This document shows, one piece after another, positions 1-8,646 of a DNA stretch of 64,000 nt. Position 1 is the first letter of the stretch, and each line of letters starts with the position of its first letter. A model generated the notes under the pieces. That model did not search any database, was not told the DNA's origin, and saw only the letters and a list, made by a program, of their open reading frames with translations. The stretch is from JBDZVM01 sp040255675. Lineage in GTDB: Bacteria > Actinomycetota > Actinomycetes > Acidothermales > Acidothermaceae. The DNA is taken from contig JBDZVM010000014.1 in NCBI GenBank assembly GCA_040255675.1, positions 1 through 64,000 of the forward strand. Direction: 5' to 3'. Made by a program: the position numbers and the translations under genes.

Positions 1-50
1 CATGGTGACCTCGTACCCCACCTGCAACGATGTCGCGACTCACCACATTG

Positions 51-123
51 TGGAGCTAAGGGGATTCGAACCCCTGACCCCTTGCCTGCCGAGCAAGTGC
101 TCTACCAACTGAGCTATAGCCCC
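51..123 (-). tRNA. tRNA-Ala (anticodon GGC)
   Basis: A full 73-nt cloverleaf reads on the minus strand. The acceptor stem GGGGCTA pairs with TAGCTCC and contains the G3:U70 wobble pair, the known alanine identity element. The anticodon stem CTTGC/GCAAG encloses the loop TCGGCAG, which puts GGC at 34-36. The T arm is GGTTCGAATCC-like. CCA is not encoded after A73. Position 33, normally U, reads C (plus-strand g at 91), which is unusual. It is the last gene of the minus-strand run that begins at rplU. Confidence 0.95.
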
Positions 124-218
124 AAAACGAGCCCGCTTCGGGGCCCTCACAACGCGGAGCAGTCTAGCGGACGCAAGCCACGGCCCGCGTCGACGGCCCG
201 GGCAAACGAAACACCCCG

Positions 219-866
219 CTACCGGTCGTCGCCGAGCACCTCTTCCGGAAGGCTGCCGGCGTTGTGTTCCCATAGTCGCCACCCGGTGCCGCTCTCCCCC
301 ACGACCGACCAGCAGCAGTTGGCGAGCGACCCCAGCGCGTGCCACGACGACGTGTCGAGCCCGATCAGCGACGCCACCAAGGCTCGCCCCGCGGCGCCAT
401 GGGTGACCACCACCAACACCCCGCCGGCGGGCAGCGCGACGAGCGCGTCACGAACCGCCGCGGTCGCCCGCGTTCCGACTTCGATCAACGTTTCGCCGCC
501 GCCGCGGCGTCCTTCCCCGCCGTCGCGCCACTGCGCGACCTCCTCCGGGAACTGGGCAGCGACCTCCTCGAGCGTGAGGCCCTGCCACGCGCCGACGTCG
601 ATCTCGCGAAGCCGCTTGTCGATAGAAACCGGCAAGCCGGTCAACCGTGCGAGTTCGTCCGCAGTAGCCCTAGCCCGCGCCAGATCGGACGACACCAGCC
701 CGGACGGCGACATCGCGGCCAGCAGTCGCGCGGCACGCAGAGCTTGCGCCCGCCCGGCGTCGTCCAGCTCGATGTCGAGGTGGCCTTGAAAACGGCGCTC
801 GGCGTTGAAAAGCGTTTGGCCGTGGCGCCACACGACGATGCGCCGGCGCGCCGACGAGTACGACAT
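219..866 (-). CDS. Histidine phosphatase, probable glucosyl-3-phosphoglycerate phosphatase
   Basis: This 215-aa histidine phosphatase (phosphoglycerate mutase superfamily) carries the catalytic RHGQT motif at residues 14-18. The second catalytic histidine lies in VVVTHGAAGRALVA in the last third, and the LREIDVGAWQG segment lies between them. The ATG at 866 is preferred because the RHG motif then sits at the usual distance from the N-terminus. A GTG at 878 overlapping the rsfS stop is also possible. The gene follows rsfS by 13 nt. In mycobacteria the gene at this place is gpgP (Rv2419c), which acts in methylglucose lipopolysaccharide synthesis, so that role is inferred from synteny. Substrate specificity cannot be read from the sequence. 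Confidence 0.88.
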   Translation of the reverse strand: MSYSSARRRIVVWRHGQTLFNAERRFQGHLDIELDDAGRAQALRAARLLAAMSPSGLVSSDLARARATADELARLTGLPVSIDKRLREIDVGAWQGLTLEEVAAQFPEEVAQWRDGGEGRRGGGETLIEVGTRATAAVRDALVALPAGGVLVVVTHGAAGRALVASLIGLDTSSWHALGSLANCCWSVVGESGTGWRLWEHNAGSLPEEVLGDDR

Positions 867-879
867 CGATGCCGGCACG

Positions 880-1284
880 TCAGTTTCCGCCGGCCGCCGC
901 TGACTCATCGTCGACCTCGTACTCGTCGGCGATGGGCAACGGCAGCCGCGGGCAGTCTTTCCACAACCGCTCGAGGCTGTAGAACACGCGATCCTCGTTG
1001 TGCTGCACGTGCACGACGATCTCGCCGTAGTCGAGCAGCACCCAGCGCCCTTCGCGCTCACCTTCGCGCCGCAACGGTTTGGCGCCGAGCGCGCGTGCCT
1101 TTTCTTCGATCGCGTCGACGATTGAGCGCACCTGACGATCGTTCGGCGCGGACGCCAGCAAGAACGCGTCGGTGATAGCGAGCCGGTCGCTGACGTCGAA
1201 CGCTTGGATGTGGTGGGCGAGTTTGTCGGCCGCGGCGATCGCGGCGGCATTCACGAGTTCGATCGCTCGGGGCGATGCGGTCAT
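880..1284 (-). CDS. rsfS: Ribosomal silencing factor RsfS
   Basis: This 134-aa protein matches the RsfS/Iojap family over its length. Family landmarks are AADKLAHHIQAFDVSDRLAITDAF, then VRSIVDAIEEKARALG, then WVLLDYGEIVVHVQHNEDRVFYSLERLWKD, written here only as landmarks. RsfS binds L14 on the 50S subunit and blocks subunit joining during starvation. The start is the ATG at 1284. The acidic tail after residue 115 is family-typical. It lies between the LCP-like gene (108 nt away) and the histidine phosphatase (13 nt), the usual actinobacterial nadD-LCP-rsfS-phosphatase order. Confidence 0.93.
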   Translation of the reverse strand: MTASPRAIELVNAAAIAAADKLAHHIQAFDVSDRLAITDAFLLASAPNDRQVRSIVDAIEEKARALGAKPLRREGEREGRWVLLDYGEIVVHVQHNEDRVFYSLERLWKDCPRLPLPIADEYEVDDESAAAGGN

Positions 1285-1392
1285 TGCGCCATACCTGCGG
1301 GTGCTCCTGCCTTCTCGGCCGCGCGGACGGCGGCCACCACCCCATGGTCTCACCGAGTGCGGCTCGAGGCGCCGCGCATTAAGAGTCGAGCA

Positions 1393-2793
1393 TTAGGGCT
1401 TGTAGTCGGCACCGACCAACACGATGACGTCGGCCACGCTCACGTGTTGCTGCGACACCTTGACGTCGGACGCCGGCAACCCCAGCGCCTTGGCGACCTG
1501 GTTGCCTTTCTCGATCTCGGCGGCGGTGGTGCCTTGGATCAAGACGACGGACGGCGCGGTCGCGTTCGGCATGCCGGGCGCGTTTTGGCCGGGGATGTAG
1601 ACGAAGCCCGCGTCGATCAGCTTTTGCCGAGTGGTCTCTCCTATACCCGGGGTACCGACCTGGTTTTCGACCATGACTCGGTTGCCGGTCGTCTTGTGGT
1701 TGGCCGGCACCGACTGAGCCAGTTGCTGGCTCACCAGCGTCGCGGTCTTGGCGGCGTCGACGCTGAACGCGGTCGGGCCGTCGCCGGTGTCGAGCGGCTT
1801 GACGGGCAGGATCGTGCTGAACGTCGAGTTCGCCGCGCTGTCTGCCGCGAGTCCGGCAAGCAGGTCGGCGAGCTTCGACGTCGAAAACGACGACGTCGAT
1901 CCACCGCCCACACCGGTGAGCAGCGACGCGACTTGCGCCGGCTCCCGCGGGAGCTTGCCGAGCACGGCGTTGAATACCTCGTTGAACCGCGCCAGGCGAG
2001 CGTCGTCGCTTTCACCGTCGTCGAGGAAGGTCGCGAACGCGTTGGCTCCGGCGCCGTCCAGCCGCTGATTGCCGGCTGGAATGACGATCGTCGTCGTACC
2101 GTTCGGACCCGGCCTGGTGACGTCTTTGTCGACGTCGACCGTGACGCCGCCGAGTTTGTCGACGAGCGCTTGCAGGCCCTTCGTCGACAAGACCCACGAA
2201 CCGTCGACGTCGACGTGCATGAGATCGGACAAGGTCATGCGAGGCAGGTTCGCTTGGCCGAGCGTCGAAGCCTGGCCGAACGGCATCGAGCCGAAACCCG
2301 GCACTTGCGAGATGACCGTCGACGGCACGAGCACCACGACGCCGGTCTTCGCCGCGGAGTCGTGCGCGATCAAAGCGCTATCGACGGCCGCCCCGAGGTC
2401 GCCCTTGACTTGTACGAGCAGCGTGCTTTGGGTGCGTCCGGTCGACACGTCAGAGCTGGTGGTGTGTTCTTTCGCTCCGCCGCCGTGACTCGCGACCGCC
2501 CAGGCGATCAGTGCCACCACGCAAGCGACGGCAACGGCGATCAAGAGCTGCTTGCGTCGGCGCTGCCGCTTTTCCAGCCGGGCAGCGCGGCGGGTGCCGC
2601 TGCCCCCACCGGGCACGATCGACTCGAAAGCCGCGGACGCTGTCGGCCCTGGGCGATCGAGGGTTGCCGTCCGCGTCGAGCGGGGCAGCTCTGGTGTCTC
2701 GACGTCCGGTAACGCTTCGTGACCGGCGTCAGCGAAAACCGCGGTGTCGTGTCGGCCGACGCTGCCGCGATGGCGGCCGTGCTTGCCGCTCAC
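1393..2793 (-). CDS. LCP-like membrane protein with LytR C-terminal domain
   Basis: This 466-aa protein has a His/Gly-rich cytoplasmic N-terminus and a basic RLEKRQRRRK stretch before a single membrane segment at about residues 82-102. An LCP-like domain follows, with the GGVTVDVDKDV and LDGAGANAF landmarks, and a LytR_C domain (SVVLIQG to IVLVGADY) ends the chain. LCP enzymes attach secondary polymers to peptidoglycan outside the cell. Here the usual IPRDT segment reads VPSTV, and the arginine-rich YRHGDSDLGR segment is replaced by an acidic stretch. A catalytic role is therefore doubtful and a binding or scaffold role is possible. The GTG start at 2793 overlaps the nadD stop by four bases (GTGA), so the two are probably translationally coupled. 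Confidence 0.8.
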   Translation of the reverse strand: MSGKHGRHRGSVGRHDTAVFADAGHEALPDVETPELPRSTRTATLDRPGPTASAAFESIVPGGGSGTRRAARLEKRQRRRKQLLIAVAVACVVALIAWAVASHGGGAKEHTTSSDVSTGRTQSTLLVQVKGDLGAAVDSALIAHDSAAKTGVVVLVPSTVISQVPGFGSMPFGQASTLGQANLPRMTLSDLMHVDVDGSWVLSTKGLQALVDKLGGVTVDVDKDVTRPGPNGTTTIVIPAGNQRLDGAGANAFATFLDDGESDDARLARFNEVFNAVLGKLPREPAQVASLLTGVGGGSTSSFSTSKLADLLAGLAADSAANSTFSTILPVKPLDTGDGPTAFSVDAAKTATLVSQQLAQSVPANHKTTGNRVMVENQVGTPGIGETTRQKLIDAGFVYIPGQNAPGMPNATAPSVVLIQGTTAAEIEKGNQVAKALGLPASDVKVSQQHVSVADVIVLVGADYKP

Positions 2794-3410
2794 CGCGCAC
2801 CGACCGTGTCGCGATAGAGCCCCCGCTTGGAGATGTACTGAACTATTCCGTCTGGCACGAGATACCAGATCGGCTGATTCCGCCGAACTCTTTCGCGACA
2901 TTCGGTGGAAGATATGGCAAGTGCGGGAATTTCGAGGAGGCTGACTGCCTCATCGGGTAGGCCGGATGGCCCATCAAGAGTGTGTCCAGGTCGAGTGCAG
3001 CCGACAAAATGAGCTAGTTCGACCAGTTTGTCGGCGTTGTTCCATGTCATGATCTGCGCGAGCGCATCGGCACCGGTGATGAAGAAGAGTTCGACGTCGG
3101 GCTCGCCGGCCCCGGCGAAGTGCCGGCGCAGTTCGAGAAGTGTGTCGTAGGTGTAGGTCAAGCCGGGCCGGTCGATATCGATGCGGCTCACCGAAAACCG
3201 CGGGTTCGAGGCGGTCGCGATCACGGTCATGAGGTAGCGGTCTTCGCGTGGTGATACCACTCGGTCGGCCTTCTGCCACGGCTCGCCGGTCGGCACGAAA
3301 ATCACTTCGTCGAGGTGGAACTCGCTTGCCACCTCGCTCGCTGCGACCAAGTGCCCGTGGTGGATCGGATCGAAGGTGCCGCCCATCACACCGATGCGCC
3401 GTGCGGTCAT
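2790..3410 (-). CDS. nadD: Nicotinate-nucleotide adenylyltransferase NadD
   Basis: This 206-aa nucleotidyltransferase carries GGTFDPIHHGH at residues 10-20, the substrate-binding T/HxGH motif, and the C-terminal ISSTECR motif. It adenylates nicotinate mononucleotide to deamido-NAD in NAD synthesis. The start is the ATG at 3410. The stop overlaps the next gene by four bases. The length is normal for NadD, and proA ends 32 nt upstream. Confidence 0.96.
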   Translation of the reverse strand: MTARRIGVMGGTFDPIHHGHLVAASEVASEFHLDEVIFVPTGEPWQKADRVVSPREDRYLMTVIATASNPRFSVSRIDIDRPGLTYTYDTLLELRRHFAGAGEPDVELFFITGADALAQIMTWNNADKLVELAHFVGCTRPGHTLDGPSGLPDEAVSLLEIPALAISSTECRERVRRNQPIWYLVPDGIVQYISKRGLYRDTVGAR

Positions 3411-3442
3411 GGCGCCGACGTTAGCGCGCGGACGCCGGATAC

Positions 3443-4708
3443 TCAGCGCACGTGGCCGTCGCCAACCACGACGAACTTCGTCGAGGTCAGCTCAGGAAGA
3501 GCCATCGGGCCGCGCGCGTGCAACTTCTGCGTCGAAATGCCGATCTCGGCACCGAAACCGAACTCGCCGCCGTCGACGAACCGAGTGGACGCGTTGACCA
3601 GCACGGCTGCCGCGTCGACGCGAGCCACGAATTCGCGGGCGGTGGCCTGCGAGCGCGTGACGATCGCTTCGCTGTGGCCGGTGCCGTGCTCGCTGATGTG
3701 CTCGATCGCGGCGTCGAGCGACGGCACGACCGCCGCGGCGATGTCGAGCGACAGATATTCGGTGTCCCAGTCGTCGTCGTTCGCCGGCACCACCGCCGGA
3801 TCGACCCGCGCGACCTGTTCGTCGCCGTGCACGGTCACACCGGCGTCGCGCAACGTCGAAAGCGCGAGCGGCAAGAACGCGTCGGCAACATCGGCGTGCA
3901 CGAGCAGCGTCTCGGCCGCGTTGCACACGCTCGGTCGCGAGGTCTTGGCATTGAGCAGGATGGACAGTGCCATCTCGAGGTCGGCGTCAGCGTCGACGTA
4001 AACGTGGCAGTTGCCTACGCCCGTCTCGATCACCGGCACGGTCGACTCGTCGACCACGCTGCGAATAAGCGCCGCTCCCCCACGCGGAATCAGCACGTCG
4101 ACGAGCCCACGCGCGCGCATCAAATGCTTCGCCGACTCGTGCCCCGAGCCCGGTACAAGCTGCACGACGTCGGGCGCCATGCCCACCGACTCGATCGCGT
4201 CGCGCAACACCGCCACCAGCGCTTCATTCGACGATTGCGCGGACGACGAACCGCGCAGCAACACCGCGTTGCCGCTCTTGAGACACAGCGAGGCGGCGTC
4301 GACCGTGACGTTCGGACGCCCCTCGTAAATGATGCCGACGACGCCGAATGGCACCCTGATTTGCCGTAGTTCCAGGCCATTCGCCAACACGCTGCCACGA
4401 ACCACCTCGCCAACCGGGTCGGGCAAACCGGCCGTCTTGCGAACGTCGTCGGCGATCGCCGCTACGCGTCTCTCGTCGAGCCGGAGGCGGTCGAGATACG
4501 CGGAAGTCGCGCCGGTCGCGGCGGCCCGATCGACGTCGGCTTGGTTCGCGGTCAGCACCTCGGCCGTTCGCGCGAGGAGCGCGTCGGCGACAGCGAGGAG
4601 CGCGGTGTCTTTGGTCTGTCGTGACGCGGCAACGATCGTCGACGCGGCCGCCCGGGCGCGTCGGGCTACGTGCAGGAATTCAGCGGCTTCGTCGGCTGGC
4701 ATGGCCAT
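3443..4708 (-). CDS. proA: Gamma-glutamyl phosphate reductase
   Basis: This 421-aa protein is ProA, which reduces gamma-glutamyl phosphate to glutamate semialdehyde in proline synthesis. Landmarks are GVVGIIYEGRPNVTVDA near 122-138, LRGSSSAQSSNEALV, VIETGVGNCHVYVD, and the catalytic cysteine in SVCNAAETLLV (C262). The ATG at 4708 is the first start; a second ATG lies two codons in. ProB lies upstream, separated by a small conserved gene. The length is typical of the family. Confidence 0.97.
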   Translation of the reverse strand: MAMPADEAAEFLHVARRARAAASTIVAASRQTKDTALLAVADALLARTAEVLTANQADVDRAAATGATSAYLDRLRLDERRVAAIADDVRKTAGLPDPVGEVVRGSVLANGLELRQIRVPFGVVGIIYEGRPNVTVDAASLCLKSGNAVLLRGSSSAQSSNEALVAVLRDAIESVGMAPDVVQLVPGSGHESAKHLMRARGLVDVLIPRGGAALIRSVVDESTVPVIETGVGNCHVYVDADADLEMALSILLNAKTSRPSVCNAAETLLVHADVADAFLPLALSTLRDAGVTVHGDEQVARVDPAVVPANDDDWDTEYLSLDIAAAVVPSLDAAIEHISEHGTGHSEAIVTRSQATAREFVARVDAAAVLVNASTRFVDGGEFGFGAEIGISTQKLHARGPMALPELTSTKFVVVGDGHVR

Positions 4709-4729
4709 AAGAATACGGCGAAAGCCTGA

Positions 4730-5083
4730 TTAGAACGGCCGCCAGCCACCAGCCGGCGCCACCAACGGCACCGCGGAATCACCGCCGCGACTTTGGAAAA
4801 GCTCGCGCTCGACCACCTCGACGCCGAGCACCTGCCACGCCGGGAGCCCGGCCGTATGACGGTGCTCGCCCCAAAGCCGCAGCGCCATCGCGGCCGCGTC
4901 GGCGCAATCGGAAGCTTCTTCCCAGTAGCGGACTTCGGCTCGACTGTTGCTGTAACGCCCCGACAACAAGAAGGGTTGCTCGCTTGACAACCGCTCGAGC
5001 GCCGCCTTCACGACGGTGCTGTCGATCGGCTCACCGCCGACGGTGAGCATCACGTGCCACAGCTTCGACTGCGGCCTGGCCAC
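4730..5083 (-). CDS. Conserved actinobacterial protein of the proA-proB interval
   Basis: This 117-aa protein has no function I recognise. It contains WHVMLTVGGEPIDSTVVKAALERL, then EQPFLLSGRYSNSRAEVRYWEEA and a segment ending LWGEHRHTAGLPAWQVLGVEVVE (landmarks only). From memory, similar proteins occur beside proA/proB in other actinobacteria. The GTG at 5083 is chosen because GGAGG lies just upstream at a good distance and the conserved part begins a few residues later. An upstream extension is possible but low in complexity. There is no signal peptide or membrane segment, so it is probably cytoplasmic. Confidence 0.75.
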   Translation of the reverse strand: MARPQSKLWHVMLTVGGEPIDSTVVKAALERLSSEQPFLLSGRYSNSRAEVRYWEEASDCADAAAMALRLWGEHRHTAGLPAWQVLGVEVVERELFQSRGGDSAVPLVAPAGGWRPF

Positions 5084-5198
5084 CCTGCCTCCTCGGGCGT
5101 CGCCCCGCTGATCGTTCCGTCGCTGGTCAACGTGCATAGTTGACCAGCTACGCGGGGCGAGCGGAGGCGTTTTTCCCGAAGTCGTGGATGTGAATCCG

Positions 5199-6347
5199 CT
5201 AACGCCGGACGAGCACGACGAGGTCGTCACGATGCACGACCTCGCGCTCGTAAGCGGCGCCGAGCTGTTTGGCCAACTCCCGAGTAGACCTGCCGAGCAT
5301 GGTCGGCAACTCCGTGGAGTCGTAGTTCACCAAGCCGCGCGCCACGCGTCGTCCGGTCTCGTCGACGAGGTCGACCGGGTCGCCCGACGTGAAGTCGCCG
5401 GCGACCGTCGTGATGCCCGCCGGGAGAAGCGAAAGCCGCCGTTCGACCACGGCCGCGACCGCCCCGGGATCGAGAGTGAGCGTTCCGCGCGACGCGGTCG
5501 CGTGCGCGAGCCACAGCAACCGTGACGACCTTCGTCGTCCGGTCGGATGAAACAACGTGCCCACCCGATCGCCGGCGAGGGCTTTCGACGCGGACGCCGT
5601 CGCCGTGAGCACCACCGGGATTCCGGCTGACGTCGCGAGCCGCGCCGCCTCGATCTTGGTCACCATGCCGCCGGTGCCGATACCCGCCTTGCCGATACCG
5701 CCGACGTCGACGCCGTCGAGGTCGCGCTCGCCGAATACCTCGTCGATCCGCCGCGACCCCGGACGGTTCGGCGGGGCGGTGTAGAGCGCGTCGACGTCGG
5801 ACAGCAGCACCAGCAAGTCGGCGTGCGCCAAATGCGCGACGAGCGCGGCCAGCCGATCGTTGTCGCCGAACCGCAGCTCTTCGGTGACGACCGTGTCGTT
5901 CTCGTTGACGATCGGCAGCACGCCCAACTCGAGCAGCCGGTTCAACGTGCGCTCGGCGTTGCGGTAGTGGCTTCGGCGGATGACGTCGTAGGAGGTCAGC
6001 AGAAGCTGCCCGACGCGCACGTCGTGACGGCTGAACGCCCGGGCGTACGCCTCGACGAGCAGGCCTTGCCCGACACTCGCCGCTGCTTGTTGTGTGGCAA
6101 GGTCGCGCGGACGCCGCCGCAACCCGAGCGGCTCGATGCCGGTGGCAATCGCGCCCGACGACACCAGCACGCACGAGCTGCCGGCGTCTCGGCGCGCGAC
6201 CAATGCTTCGGCAAGTGACGCGATGTTGGCCTCGTCGACGCCGCCCGCGGGTCTCGTCACCGACGACGAGCCGATCTTGACGACAACCCGCTTGGCATGC
6301 GCGATCGCGGCACGGACGTCTTCGGCACTCGGCACTGTTTGACTCAC
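5199..6347 (-). CDS. proB: Glutamate 5-kinase
   Basis: This 382-aa protein has the amino-acid kinase fold. It shows VVKIGSSSVT at 22-31, VSSGAIATG, the glutamate/nucleotide site segment VNENDTVVTEELRFGDNDRL, and GTGGMVTKIEAA. A C-terminal PUA domain from about residue 290 (GTLTLDPGAVAAV to DPVDLVDETGRRVARG) completes it. It phosphorylates glutamate in the first step of proline synthesis. The GTG start at 6347 overlaps the obgE stop by four bases (GTGA). A longer N-terminus would be Arg-rich shadow sequence. Confidence 0.95.
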   Translation of the reverse strand: MSQTVPSAEDVRAAIAHAKRVVVKIGSSSVTRPAGGVDEANIASLAEALVARRDAGSSCVLVSSGAIATGIEPLGLRRRPRDLATQQAAASVGQGLLVEAYARAFSRHDVRVGQLLLTSYDVIRRSHYRNAERTLNRLLELGVLPIVNENDTVVTEELRFGDNDRLAALVAHLAHADLLVLLSDVDALYTAPPNRPGSRRIDEVFGERDLDGVDVGGIGKAGIGTGGMVTKIEAARLATSAGIPVVLTATASASKALAGDRVGTLFHPTGRRRSSRLLWLAHATASRGTLTLDPGAVAAVVERRLSLLPAGITTVAGDFTSGDPVDLVDETGRRVARGLVNYDSTELPTMLGRSTRELAKQLGAAYEREVVHRDDLVVLVRR

Positions 6348-7708
6348 CGTCCGCCGAGCCGGGAGTCGGAGCCGCGAGGCCCGAACCGATGCTCGGGGCC
6401 GGAGAGCAAGCCGGGTTCGTAGTCGAACGAAACGTCGCCGATCACGACCTCGGCGCCGGGCAGCGCGCCCGATTTGGCCAACGCGTCTTCGACGCCGAGC
6501 CGGTTCAGCCGGTCGGCCAGATACCCGACGGCCTCGTCGTTGCTGAAGTCGGTTTGCTTGATCCAACGTTCGGGCCGCTCGCCCCTCACCACGAACCGAT
6601 CACCGTCGCGGACGACGGAGAAGCCGGCGTCGTCGACGGCTCTCGGCCGCAGCACGATGCGCGTCGGCTCGAGGATCGGCCGCTGCGCGCGTGCGCGCTC
6701 GACCACCTCGGCCATCGCGAACATCAACTCGCGCAGCCCCTCGCGCGTCGCCGCGCTGACCTCGACCACTTTCAGGCCGTGCGCCTCGAGTTCGGGCCGC
6801 ACGATGTCGGCAAGTTCGCGCGCGTCGGGCACGTCGACCTTGTTCAGCGCGACCAATCTCGGCCGCTCGTGCAGCGGCACGCCGCCGAGGTCTGTCTCGT
6901 CGTAGGCGGCGAGTTCGTGTTCGATCGCTTCAAAATCGCTGACCGGATCGCGATCAGGCTCGATGTTCGCGCAGTCGATCACGTGCACGAGAGCCGCGCA
7001 GCGCTCGACGTGGCGCAAGAACTCGAGACCCAGCCCCCGCCCCTCGCTCGCGCCTCTGACCAAACCGGGCACATCGGCGACGGTGAACCGGACGTCGCCT
7101 GCCTCGACGACACCCAGATTCGGGATCAGCGTGGTGAACGGATAGTCGGCGATCTTCGGTTTGGCAGCCGACATGGCAGCGATCAGCGACGACTTCCCGG
7201 CATTCGGATAGCCGACTAAGGCGATATCGGCGACGGTCTTGAGTTCGAGGACGACGTCCTTCACCTCGCCAGGCTCGCCGAGCAGCGCGAAACCGGGCGC
7301 CTTGCGGCGCGGTGAGGCAAGAGCCGCGTTGCCGAGGCCGCCGCGACCGCCGTTGGCCACGACGTACGTCGTGCCGACGCCGACCAGGTCGGCGAGGACG
7401 GTGCCCTGATCGTCTTTGACGACGGTGCCGTCAGGCACCGGCAACACCAGGTCTTCGCCGTCAGCGCCGCCGCGGTTACTGCCCTGACCTGCTTTTCCGG
7501 AGGTCGCCCGCCGGTGCGGCGCGTGATGGAACGCGAGCAACGTAGTGGTGTCGGGATCAACGACAAGAGCGACGTCGCCACCGCGGCCGCCGTTGCCGCC
7601 GTCGGGCCCGCCCAACGGCTTGTACTTCTCGCGCCGGATCGAAGCGCAACCGTGGCCGCCATCCCCGGCGCTGGCGTGCAAGACGACGCGGTCGACAAAT
7701 GTCGGCAT
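6344..7708 (-). CDS. obgE: GTPase ObgE/CgtA
   Basis: This 454-aa protein has the Gly-rich Obg fold (residues 1-160), a GTPase domain and a C-terminal OCT domain. The GTPase domain shows GYPNAGKS at 166-173, switch segment TTLIPNLG, DVPGL and NKVD. The OCT domain shows FVVRGERPERWIKQTDFSNDEAVGYLADRLNRLGVE. Obg acts in late 50S assembly and stress signalling. AGGAGGG lies just before the ATG at 7708. It forms the conserved rplU-rpmA-obgE unit and overlaps proB. Confidence 0.97.
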   Translation of the reverse strand: MPTFVDRVVLHASAGDGGHGCASIRREKYKPLGGPDGGNGGRGGDVALVVDPDTTTLLAFHHAPHRRATSGKAGQGSNRGGADGEDLVLPVPDGTVVKDDQGTVLADLVGVGTTYVVANGGRGGLGNAALASPRRKAPGFALLGEPGEVKDVVLELKTVADIALVGYPNAGKSSLIAAMSAAKPKIADYPFTTLIPNLGVVEAGDVRFTVADVPGLVRGASEGRGLGLEFLRHVERCAALVHVIDCANIEPDRDPVSDFEAIEHELAAYDETDLGGVPLHERPRLVALNKVDVPDARELADIVRPELEAHGLKVVEVSAATREGLRELMFAMAEVVERARAQRPILEPTRIVLRPRAVDDAGFSVVRDGDRFVVRGERPERWIKQTDFSNDEAVGYLADRLNRLGVEDALAKSGALPGAEVVIGDVSFDYEPGLLSGPEHRFGPRGSDSRLGGR

Positions 7709-7807
7709 CGCGCCCTCCTGGCTTGCCCGGTAAACGAAGTCGCGCTTAGAACTTTTGCCTAGACGAATCGCGCCTAGACGGCGCCCGGGCGGACCGTTGT
7801 GGAGTGC

Positions 7808-8062
7808 CTACTCGGCAGCAACGACATTGACGACCCGGCGACCCCGCGCGGTGCCGAACTCGACGGCACCCGCCGCGAGCGCGAACAGCGTGTCGTCTTT
7901 ACCGCGACCGACGTTCGCGCCGGGGTGGAAGTGCGTGCCGCGCTGGCGCACGATGATTTCGCCGGCGCCGACCTGCTGGCCGCCAAACCGCTTCACGCCA
8001 AGCCGCTGCGCATTGGAATCGCGGCCGTTACGGCTGGATGAAGCACCTTTTTTGTGTGCCAC
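7808..8062 (-). CDS. rpmA: 50S ribosomal protein L27
   Basis: This is an 84-aa L27 with the N-terminal AHKKGASSSRNGRDS that reaches the peptidyl-transferase centre, then GVKRFGGQ and GEIIVRQRGTHFHPG. The N-terminus has no cleavable leader of the Firmicutes type. The GTG start at 8062 is 7 nt after the rplU stop. Confidence 0.97.
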   Translation of the reverse strand: MAHKKGASSSRNGRDSNAQRLGVKRFGGQQVGAGEIIVRQRGTHFHPGANVGRGKDDTLFALAAGAVEFGTARGRRVVNVVAAE

Positions 8063-8069
8063 GTTCGGC

Positions 8070-8384
8070 CTACTTCCCGGTCTCGATACCAGTGACCTTC
8101 ACGCGGCTGTGCTGCTGACGGTGGCCCTGCCGCTTGCGGTAACCGGTCTTGTTCTTGAACTTGAGAATTGAGATCTTGGGGCCTTTGGTGTGGTCGACCA
8201 CCTCGGCGGTGACTTTCACCTTGCCGAGCGCCTTCGCGTCGCTCGTCACGGTGTCGCCGTCGACCACGAGCAGCGCCGGCAGCGTGAATGTGCTGCCCGG
8301 GGCGCCATCGACCCGGCCGACCTCGACGACGTCGCCGACGGCCACCTTGTGCTGCGTGCCGCCGCTACGCACGATCGCGTACAC
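8070..8384 (-). CDS. rplU: 50S ribosomal protein L21
   Basis: This is a 104-aa L21 with YAIVRSGGTQHKVAVGD at the N-terminus and the basic FKNKTGYRKRQGHRQQHSRVKV segment near the C-terminus. It binds 23S rRNA. The GTG start at 8384 has AGGAG 8 nt upstream. It is the first gene of the minus-strand ribosome-assembly run, preceded by a likely sigma-A promoter at 8510-8540. Confidence 0.97.
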   Translation of the reverse strand: MYAIVRSGGTQHKVAVGDVVEVGRVDGAPGSTFTLPALLVVDGDTVTSDAKALGKVKVTAEVVDHTKGPKISILKFKNKTGYRKRQGHRQQHSRVKVTGIETGK

Positions 8385-8509
8385 CGCGCAACTCCTGACT
8401 GCTCGACATGAGGGTTGACTCCCGGGGCCCGGCGAACCGATGACGGCGAATCAACGACATCAGTGCATCGAGCACGCAGGAACAGCGCACCAAGGCGCGC
8501 CGGGTTCCA

Positions 8510-8540
8510 AGGGTACTGGATCGGGCGCGTGGCGGGTCAA
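8510..8540 (-). promoter_or_regulatory. Putative housekeeping promoter of rplU-rpmA-obgE
   Basis: On the minus strand TTGACC (8540-8535) is followed after 19 nt by TACCCT (8515-8510). This fits actinobacterial sigma-A promoters (TTGACN, TANNNT). The hexamers lie about 126 nt before the rplU start, leaving a leader of roughly 120 nt that could carry control. The rest of 8385-8646 shows no gene. Confidence 0.5.
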
Positions 8541-8646
8541 ACCGGGGCCAGCGCGCCACGGTCACGGGCACCGCCTTCGGCGCCGAGTTCAGGCGGCGAT
8601 CCGCGATTAGCGTCCCCATGCCGATCCGGGATGGCAAGATAGCCCG

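Noticed and set aside
1204..2712. 502-codon open frame on the plus strand
   Set aside because: It is antisense to the LCP-like gene and rsfS, with low-complexity Arg/Asp/Gly content and no recognisable domain.
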